From NCBI GenBank assembly GCA_017616915.1, contig JAFZXF010000057.1:1-37021 (forward strand): a stretch of 37,021 nt of DNA, read 5' to 3'. The position numbers and the translations under genes were made by a program. Shown piece by piece: positions 31,256 to 37,021 of this stretch. The notes under the pieces were generated by a model. That model saw only the letters and a list, made by a program, of their open reading frames with translations. It did no database searches and had not been told where the DNA came from. Each line of letters starts with the position of its first letter. Position 1 is the stretch's first letter. The stretch is from Bacteroidaceae bacterium (GTDB taxonomy: Bacteria; Bacteroidota; Bacteroidia; Bacteroidales; Bacteroidaceae).

Positions 31256-33343
31256 ATGAAAATCAATTTCAAGAAATGCTTGCTTGCGGTGGCAATAATA
31301 GCCGCCGGCACAGGATTCTACAGTTGCGCTGACAAGGTGGATGACTCCGATTTATACACCTTTACCGGTAGCACTATTACAGACTACTTGCAGAAATCGG
31401 ACAATTACAACTATTTTAACATTATCTGCGAGAAGGTTAGGTTGAGCAAGAAGAGCGACTCTAACATTGCACAGTTGCTCTCTGCCCGTGGAAACTACAC
31501 GGTGTTTGTTCCTACCAATGAGGCAATTCAGAGCTATCTGGACTCCATCTATGTGACCAAGGACTACGATATTACGCAGATTCCTGATTCCACTGCCGAA
31601 TACATTGTTAGGAATTCTATTATAGATAACGGTATCGCTCATGCCTATCTTTCTACAGACTTCTTAGTGGGAGCGCTGGAGAAGACCAATATGAACGACC
31701 GCTATATAACCATTAGTTATGGCCAAGATACCGTTTCAGGAAAGGCCACAACTATTGTAAACGAACATTCCATCATTATTGCTCCTGACGTAGAGCTTAC
31801 CAATGGTGTGATTCATGGAGTGGACAATGTGGTATCAATGTCTAACGCTTATCTGCCTGATCTCATTGAGCAGACTCCAAATCTTAAAGTGTTCTCTATG
31901 TTGCTCAAGCAGACAGGATGGGACAAGAAGATGTCATTCTATCGCGACGAGGACTATGAGCAGAATCATCCGGAGACCATTACCTCTTCCGACTTTGGAA
32001 CACTGGAGTGTCCTAAGCATCGTTACTATGGTTTCACTGCATTTGTGGAGACCGATAGTATCTTCATGGAGAAGTGGGGTATTCCCGCACCAATTCTTGC
32101 TAACGGTATTCTCCAGAACGGCGATGAAATTCTTGAGGTTATCAAGGAAAAAGCTGCTCAGGCTTATCCCGCAGCTACAGGTACCGATCTTAAGGAGGAG
32201 GACAATGCTGTTAACCAGTTTGTAAGCTATCACTTACTGCCTGAGCGCCTTACTCTTGACAAGATTGTAGTCCACCATGCAGAGATGGGTTATGCTTATA
32301 ACAATCCCTCTCAGCTCTCTATCGACGTGGCTGAATACTATGAGACTTTGCCCCAAATTAATTTTGGAAGCACCTGCAAGAGCCACCGCCGTATGATGAA
32401 GATTACCGAGGGTAAGCAGACCAACGGAAAGCGTATCAACCGTCACTGTAAATATAAAACCGATGTTGAGGCAGGTGACTTCTACGAGGAATACGATGTT
32501 GATCGCGAAGGTATCCTCATCGAGGAGAGTAACAAAGGTTATGTCAACAACGCTCTCAATGGTTTCTACTATACCATTGACGACATCCTTCTCTATGATC
32601 CCGATGTTCCGAACACTGTGCTCAACGAACGTCTGCGCTGGGATATCAGCGCGCTGCTGCCCGAGTTTATTACCAATGGTTATCGTCTTACCACCGATAC
32701 AAGATGGCACATCTTCCCGCCGGGTTACTTCGATTATATGCAGTTCAGCAAGGAGTGCAAGTATCGCTATCAGTCCTACTACTATTCTTCGCTTCCTAAC
32801 TATCAGGGCGATGAGCACAACCTGAACGGCCAGTACGACGTAATCTTCCGTCTGCCGCCCGTGCCTTATTACGGAACATGGGAGCTGCGTATCACCAAGG
32901 CCAGCTATCCTACCTTTGGTATGGCTCAGATGTATATAGGTAAGAATCCTGACAACTTGCATCCTATAGGCCTGCCGGTTGACCTCCGTCTAGAGCCGAG
33001 GAATGTGTCTATCGGTAACGAGATTGATACCGATGACTGGGATCACAATTACGAGAACGATAAGGCTATTCGTCTCCACGGTTATATGAAACCGCCTTAC
33101 CACAATGGTCTCCCCGCAGGTGGTGGTGTAGTAAGTAATTCGCTGCGTAACTGTAAGAACGTTTACGAGCAGAATCTGCGTATGCGCCGCATCGTTACTC
33201 AGGGAACCTTCGGTCCCGATGAGGTATGGTATCTCCGCGTTAAGTCAGTGCTGGAGAGTACCGCCACGATGTTCCTTTGGGACTATATGGAGTGGGCTCC
33301 CAAATGGGTTTATTCCGGAACCGAGCCGGAAGATATTTGGTAG
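31256..33343 (+). CDS. Fasciclin (FAS1) domain lipoprotein
   Basis: This 695-residue protein begins MKINFKKCLLAVAIIAAGTG with lipobox FYSC and lipidation Cys at 24. A first FAS1 domain (about 40-195) has SARGNYTVFVPTNEAIQSYL and NGVIHGVDNVVSM. A second, more diverged FAS1-like region (about 200-420) has LKVFSMLLKQTGW, YGFTAFVETDSIFMEK and NQFVSYHLLPERLTLDKIV. The C-terminal 250 residues are beta-rich and not recognised (YQGDEHNLNGQYDVIF, YGTWELRI). Fasciclin domains mediate adhesion and are common in surface lipoproteins of Bacteroidetes, sometimes near SusC/SusD, which are absent here. It likely sits on the outer membrane, but the ligand is unknown. The ATG follows an A-rich leader with AATAAAC repeats. 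It precedes the second dockerin gene by 130 bp. Confidence 0.85.
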   Translation: MKINFKKCLLAVAIIAAGTGFYSCADKVDDSDLYTFTGSTITDYLQKSDNYNYFNIICEKVRLSKKSDSNIAQLLSARGNYTVFVPTNEAIQSYLDSIYVTKDYDITQIPDSTAEYIVRNSIIDNGIAHAYLSTDFLVGALEKTNMNDRYITISYGQDTVSGKATTIVNEHSIIIAPDVELTNGVIHGVDNVVSMSNAYLPDLIEQTPNLKVFSMLLKQTGWDKKMSFYRDEDYEQNHPETITSSDFGTLECPKHRYYGFTAFVETDSIFMEKWGIPAPILANGILQNGDEILEVIKEKAAQAYPAATGTDLKEEDNAVNQFVSYHLLPERLTLDKIVVHHAEMGYAYNNPSQLSIDVAEYYETLPQINFGSTCKSHRRMMKITEGKQTNGKRINRHCKYKTDVEAGDFYEEYDVDREGILIEESNKGYVNNALNGFYYTIDDILLYDPDVPNTVLNERLRWDISALLPEFITNGYRLTTDTRWHIFPPGYFDYMQFSKECKYRYQSYYYSSLPNYQGDEHNLNGQYDVIFRLPPVPYYGTWELRITKASYPTFGMAQMYIGKNPDNLHPIGLPVDLRLEPRNVSIGNEIDTDDWDHNYENDKAIRLHGYMKPPYHNGLPAGGGVVSNSLRNCKNVYEQNLRMRRIVTQGTFGPDEVWYLRVKSVLESTATMFLWDYMEWAPKWVYSGTEPEDIW

Positions 33344-33355
33344 GCCTCGCGCGCG

Positions 33356-33407
33356 TACCTTATATTATATAACATAAGGTAGTCAGCAGCTACAGCTGCT
33401 GACTACC
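33356..33407. other. Two overlapping hairpins after the fasciclin gene
   Basis: TACCTTAT (33356-33363) pairs with ATAAGGTA (33374-33381), and a stronger stem GGTAGTCAGCAGC (33378-33390) pairs with GCTGCTGACTACC (33395-33407) around TACA. The stems share bases 33378-33381, so they exclude each other. The plus-strand tail is A-rich, not T-rich, so ordinary termination is doubtful. It may mark an mRNA 3' end or an alternative-structure switch before the 33474 gene. Confidence 0.45.
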
Positions 33408-33473
33408 AATAAAAAGACTTCGAATACATACAAAATTATTTCACCTATTTAATTAACTTAAACTTTTACGCGT

Positions 33474-36400
33474 ATGAAAAAGTTTTATCTTTTCCTTGCG
33501 ACGGTGCTTGCAATGCTGTGTACCGTTAGTGTTGATGCGCAGAGGTACAGCCTGCTTGAAGAAGCCACTGGTGGCCCCGAAGCAGGCACTACTTATGTCA
33601 TCATGAATGCAGGAACAAATCTACTTATCTCCTGTGAGTACGGCCCCAGCGGCGGTATGAAAGAAGTGATGGACAACGACAATGTCCTTTGGCAAATCGA
33701 GGCTACCGGCGAGAAGACCGAGGCCGGCTACGACCTGTGGTATCTCTACTCCGTAGGCCAACAGAAGTACGTTCAGGAGGTTGACCTCGAGGGTAACCCG
33801 GGCTTGGACGGCTATGATGTTTACAGCTACAATGGCTTCAACTGGGAACTCACTACCGACAAGAGCAAAGCTGCTAAGATGGTAATCGAGAAGGGCGTAC
33901 CCGGCGAAGATGAAATCGAGGGTGAAGTTTGGCGTACCAATGGTCCCTCCTCCGGTTTCGTTATCAGTCGTCAGAATCTGCCCATCTGGGTAAGTGAAGG
34001 CGTTGAAAGCCCCAAGATGATGAAAATTGCCTGTCAGGGCACTAACGTTGCTTGGGAGCCTTACAACGATGGTTGTGTTTCATGGCAGTTCTGGACTGTG
34101 AAGAGGAATTCTGCTCAGGAGGAGTTGGAGCAGCTCGTAGACGAATACAGCAAGATAGAGTTCTTGGGCGGTAATGACCCGGGCTTCTGTCCTGCCGCTT
34201 TAGTTGACGCTTACAATGCTTCTCTTGAGTATGCAATGTTGCTCGTGCTTCAGGTCGCTTCGGAAGAAGAGTATCAGGCTGCTATCAATGACCTTCGCGC
34301 AAAGCGCGCTGCCGTTGAGGGTAAAACGATTCCTCTTACAGAGGGTTACTATTTCTTTGTGTGCGCATTTGAGAAATATCTTAACGAGTTCGGTCACGAG
34401 AAGGCTGCATATGTACCGACAGACGTTATGCAACTTTACCAAAAGACCTTTGATCCCGAAGATCCTATTTTCCTGTTCGAAATTACCAGTGCAGGCTTGA
34501 AGGACGAGTACTGGGTTCAGCATGTTTTGACCGGCACATATGTTGGTACACCGAGTGGATGGTACGGAGTTAACATTCCTATTACCTATGAAAAGGAGGG
34601 TATGCAGAGCATCCGCTATTACGATGGTGGCAACAGTGTCGGAAAGTGGTTCTGGGGAACCAGCAAGTACAGCGGCAAAACTTCCTACACTAAGAACACG
34701 AGTGCTAGCACTCCTAGTGACAATGATGGCGCGCTCGTCAACTGGGGACAGTGGGGCGACGAAGGAACTGTAAGTGATCAGTACAACTGCTGGTATTTGC
34801 GTAAGGTTACAGACCTGAACTTTATCAACAGCGCAATAGAGCAGAAGGCACAGGCTCAGCGTACTCAGCAGATTAAAGAACTTGTAATAGATGCTCAGAG
34901 CCTATACGCCAAGCTCTTTACCTATAAGACCAGCGACGAAGCTCTTATCACTGTAGCTGAAGGAACCTGGGGCATTGACATGGGTGGCGAAAACACCAAT
35001 GTTGAGGGCAACCAGATTCTCTTCTCTCACATCCGCGGACAGGGCGTTGCAACAGCCGACGACTACAAGTTCCTCATCGACGGTGATGACGAGACTTACA
35101 TGCAGGGTTCCGGTTATGTTGAGGTTGACATTTCGAAGACTCCGCAGCAGCGTGTAACCTTCACTTATGAGACCCGCTGCGCAAGCATGGAGAAGGGTAA
35201 CGCTAACCAGCACAAGTGGGGTGTTCAGGAGCGTCCTAACATGGTGGAGATTTATGCCGCTAAGGACACCGTTGACGGTGGCGACTGGGTAAAGGTCGGC
35301 AGCACCTCTCTGGGAACTCTTGATCCCTCAGAGCTTACCACTCCGTTTGATCCCGTAAGCTACACTCTTGACATGGGTGACACCTACGGATTCCTCCGCT
35401 ACAGTGTAGTAAGCAACGCTAACGGCGGCTCTTACTTCACACTCTCTAATTTCCAGGTTTATCCTGCTACCGTTGATGAGACTACCTCACAGTACTACAC
35501 CACAGAGGGACTCAAGGAGAAGGCTGATGCTCTTATGGAGATTGTTGAAGCCAAGAGTGCTGCAGCTGACGTGGCTACCGATGCTGACATAGCAGAATTG
35601 AAGGCTGCTTTCAATGCAGTTCAGGAACTCTATGCCGACACAGCAGCTCTCTCTGCTCTTGCAGAAGAGTGCTACAATTTGGCTACCACAGCTGTAGTCG
35701 GCGATGAGATTGGTGAACTTTCTGACGAATCTCTTGCAGAGACTCTCGAGGCTGCCGCTACTACTGCGAAGGAGAAGATTTCTCCCGCTGTCACTGTTGA
35801 AGAGGTTAAGGAGCAGATGACTGTATTGCGCACAGCTAAGGAGAACTTCCTCAATGGTATCAAGTCCTTCGAGCCTAACACTATCTACTATCTGGAGAAC
35901 ATGTCCTCCGCTGCAGAATTTGGCGATAGAGTTCTCTACGCTAGTTCTCCCGATAGCAAGTCTGTCCTCAAGGCAGGTATTGTAGGAGAAAACTATGACG
36001 AGTATTCCGCTGAGACTATGTGGATGTTCGTTCCTGCAGAAACCGACGGTCTGTTCTATCTCCAGAATGTGGCAACTGGTTTCTATGCTACCGAGTACGG
36101 CGAGGTTGACGGTGATGCAACCCTCTCTTATAGAGCTATTCCTTATGAGGTGAAGTACACTGGTTACGGTGCTTTCAGTTTCGTGCCCACCAACTCCCTC
36201 AATAAGAGCGGTGCTGCTCTTGCACTTAAGGTTGCGACTACAGGCGATCCCGCTGCAACCTTCGCAAAGGTAGAGGCCGGCACTTCCACTTCTTGGACCA
36301 TCAAGCCGCTCAGCGAAGATATTGAGGCTATTTCTACGAGCTTCATCACTCTCTATCCCGAGGGTATCTTGGCTCTGCCTTACAATCTCACCGACGTTGC

Positions 36401-37021
36401 AGAAGTAAACGAGGGTCTTAAGCTCTATGGAGTAAAGAAAATGACTCAGGAGACCGACTTAGAAGGCCATCCTATTACTATTATAGAACTTTACGAGGCC
36501 ACCGACTTTACCTCCAACGAGGCTGTCTTCTATACTTATGAAGGAACAGAGACACAACTTACTATTCCTCTCCCCGCAGTTCTCTCTGCAACTAAGGATT
36601 ATGGAAACGGTCTTGTTGGTATGCCTTACGCCCAGTTTAGCAAGGCAGGTGTAGCCTATGCGACTGCGGAAGGTTGGCAGGTAACTACTACTCCTGTTTC
36701 CATTGGTGCCCAGAGCGGTGTTATCGATCCCGCCTTCTATGTAGGCGAGGTTGCAGACGTAGAGACTTCAAAGACTCTCGTTCTTGTAGGTCTTAATGCT
36801 CTGCCTTCAGGAGGTGAAAAGGGCGACGTTGACGGTAACGGTACTGTTAACTCCGCTGACGTAGTAGCCATCTACAACTTCATCCTTGGTGGCGAGGAAG
36901 AGACCGGCATCGCTAAGGCATTAGCTGACGTTGACGGCAACGGCGACGTTAACTCCGCTGACGTAGTAGCTGTTTACAACATCATCATTGGTGGCGGCAG
37001 CGAGAGCAAGGCATTTGCCAA
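33474..37021 (+). CDS. Second giant secreted multidomain protein with dockerin pair, 3' end cut
   Basis: The ATG at 33474 gives MKKFYLFLATVLAMLCTVS with cleavage near DAQ-RY, and 1182 codons stay open to the window edge, so only a few residues should be missing by comparison with the paralog at 5665 (1183). It shares the paralog's order: N-terminal beta region; FIVAR-like helical unit (about 225-285); TEGYYFFVCAF segment; discoidin-like domain (about 500-665, ending YFTLSNFQVYP); helical repeat (TSQYYTTEGLKEKADALM, LYADTAALSALAEE, TTAVVGDEIGELSDES); YYLENMSSA segment; conserved C-terminal beta region; then two dockerin loops DVDGNGTVNSADVV (from 1118) and DVDGNGDVNSADVV (from 1152). No catalytic motif is recognised. 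A calcium-dependent binding or assembly role is inference. It may use the same unknown partner as the first protein. Confidence 0.82.
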   Translation, partial: MKKFYLFLATVLAMLCTVSVDAQRYSLLEEATGGPEAGTTYVIMNAGTNLLISCEYGPSGGMKEVMDNDNVLWQIEATGEKTEAGYDLWYLYSVGQQKYVQEVDLEGNPGLDGYDVYSYNGFNWELTTDKSKAAKMVIEKGVPGEDEIEGEVWRTNGPSSGFVISRQNLPIWVSEGVESPKMMKIACQGTNVAWEPYNDGCVSWQFWTVKRNSAQEELEQLVDEYSKIEFLGGNDPGFCPAALVDAYNASLEYAMLLVLQVASEEEYQAAINDLRAKRAAVEGKTIPLTEGYYFFVCAFEKYLNEFGHEKAAYVPTDVMQLYQKTFDPEDPIFLFEITSAGLKDEYWVQHVLTGTYVGTPSGWYGVNIPITYEKEGMQSIRYYDGGNSVGKWFWGTSKYSGKTSYTKNTSASTPSDNDGALVNWGQWGDEGTVSDQYNCWYLRKVTDLNFINSAIEQKAQAQRTQQIKELVIDAQSLYAKLFTYKTSDEALITVAEGTWGIDMGGENTNVEGNQILFSHIRGQGVATADDYKFLIDGDDETYMQGSGYVEVDISKTPQQRVTFTYETRCASMEKGNANQHKWGVQERPNMVEIYAAKDTVDGGDWVKVGSTSLGTLDPSELTTPFDPVSYTLDMGDTYGFLRYSVVSNANGGSYFTLSNFQVYPATVDETTSQYYTTEGLKEKADALMEIVEAKSAAADVATDADIAELKAAFNAVQELYADTAALSALAEECYNLATTAVVGDEIGELSDESLAETLEAAATTAKEKISPAVTVEEVKEQMTVLRTAKENFLNGIKSFEPNTIYYLENMSSAAEFGDRVLYASSPDSKSVLKAGIVGENYDEYSAETMWMFVPAETDGLFYLQNVATGFYATEYGEVDGDATLSYRAIPYEVKYTGYGAFSFVPTNSLNKSGAALALKVATTGDPAATFAKVEAGTSTSWTIKPLSEDIEAISTSFITLYPEGILALPYNLTDVAEVNEGLKLYGVKKMTQETDLEGHPITIIELYEATDFTSNEAVFYTYEGTETQLTIPLPAVLSATKDYGNGLVGMPYAQFSKAGVAYATAEGWQVTTTPVSIGAQSGVIDPAFYVGEVADVETSKTLVLVGLNALPSGGEKGDVDGNGTVNSADVVAIYNFILGGEEETGIAKALADVDGNGDVNSADVVAVYNIIIGGGSESKAFA

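Noticed and set aside
32234..32962. 242-codon frame on the minus strand inside the fasciclin gene
   Set aside because: Antisense shadow; the plus strand encodes a continuous lipoprotein with FAS1 motifs.
1..37021. Prophage, integrase, transposase or restriction/defence genes
   Set aside because: None of the recognisable proteins belongs to these groups, and the gene set is mostly conserved Bacteroidales housekeeping and surface genes.

Overview
The window is chromosomal DNA from a member of the order Bacteroidales, most likely Prevotellaceae or a relative such as Muribaculaceae. This rests on several signs: the -7 boxes fit the Bacteroidetes TAnnTTTG pattern; leaders are A-rich with weak Shine-Dalgarno sequences; there is a C-terminal tail of the type IX secretion (T9SS) kind, a BspA-like leucine-rich-repeat protein, and a fasciclin lipoprotein; and the run ftsX-DUF3098-uppP-truB-queA-folK is a familiar Bacteroidetes gene order. 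No tRNA, rRNA, CRISPR, insertion sequence or phage gene was found. The genus is inference.

Layout. 1-2778 (minus): the 5' part of a secreted LRR protein, then RNase R. 2920-5609 (plus): a tight operon of a sirtuin, an extended SDR and an Aur1-like PAP2 membrane enzyme with a natural His-rich tail. 5665-9216: a giant secreted protein ending in a dockerin pair. 9265-12947 (plus): membrane pyrophosphatase, nitroreductase, rubrerythrin and a short MGMT-family protein. 12948-13477: a repeat-rich intergenic region with a 22-bp and a 42-bp tandem array between two hairpins. 13478-19270 (minus): folK, queA, truB, uppP, DUF3098, ftsX and miaB (transcribed in the reverse of this order), joining cell division, the undecaprenyl carrier, tRNA modification and folate. 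19353-22525 (plus): a hotdog thioesterase, an OmpA-like/TPR lipoprotein and a thioredoxin-fold lipoprotein without its CxxC. 22585-26110 (minus): panE and three consecutive FKBP prolyl isomerases predicted for cytoplasm, lipoprotein and periplasm, closed by a clear terminator. 26259-30842 (minus): a 1527-residue papain-like, LamG and PKD surface protein. 31256-37021 (plus): a two-domain fasciclin lipoprotein, then a second giant dockerin protein, paralogous to the one at 5665 and cut only at its last residues.

Most genes are housekeeping. The parts most worth a second look are: (i) a 75-bp palindromic element inserted in frame in the catalytic loop of FolK, plus a 7-bp repeat over the folK start; (ii) the two giant dockerin paralogs with no cohesin in view; (iii) the two tandem-repeat arrays upstream of the folK terminator; and (iv) the mosaic papain-like surface protein.
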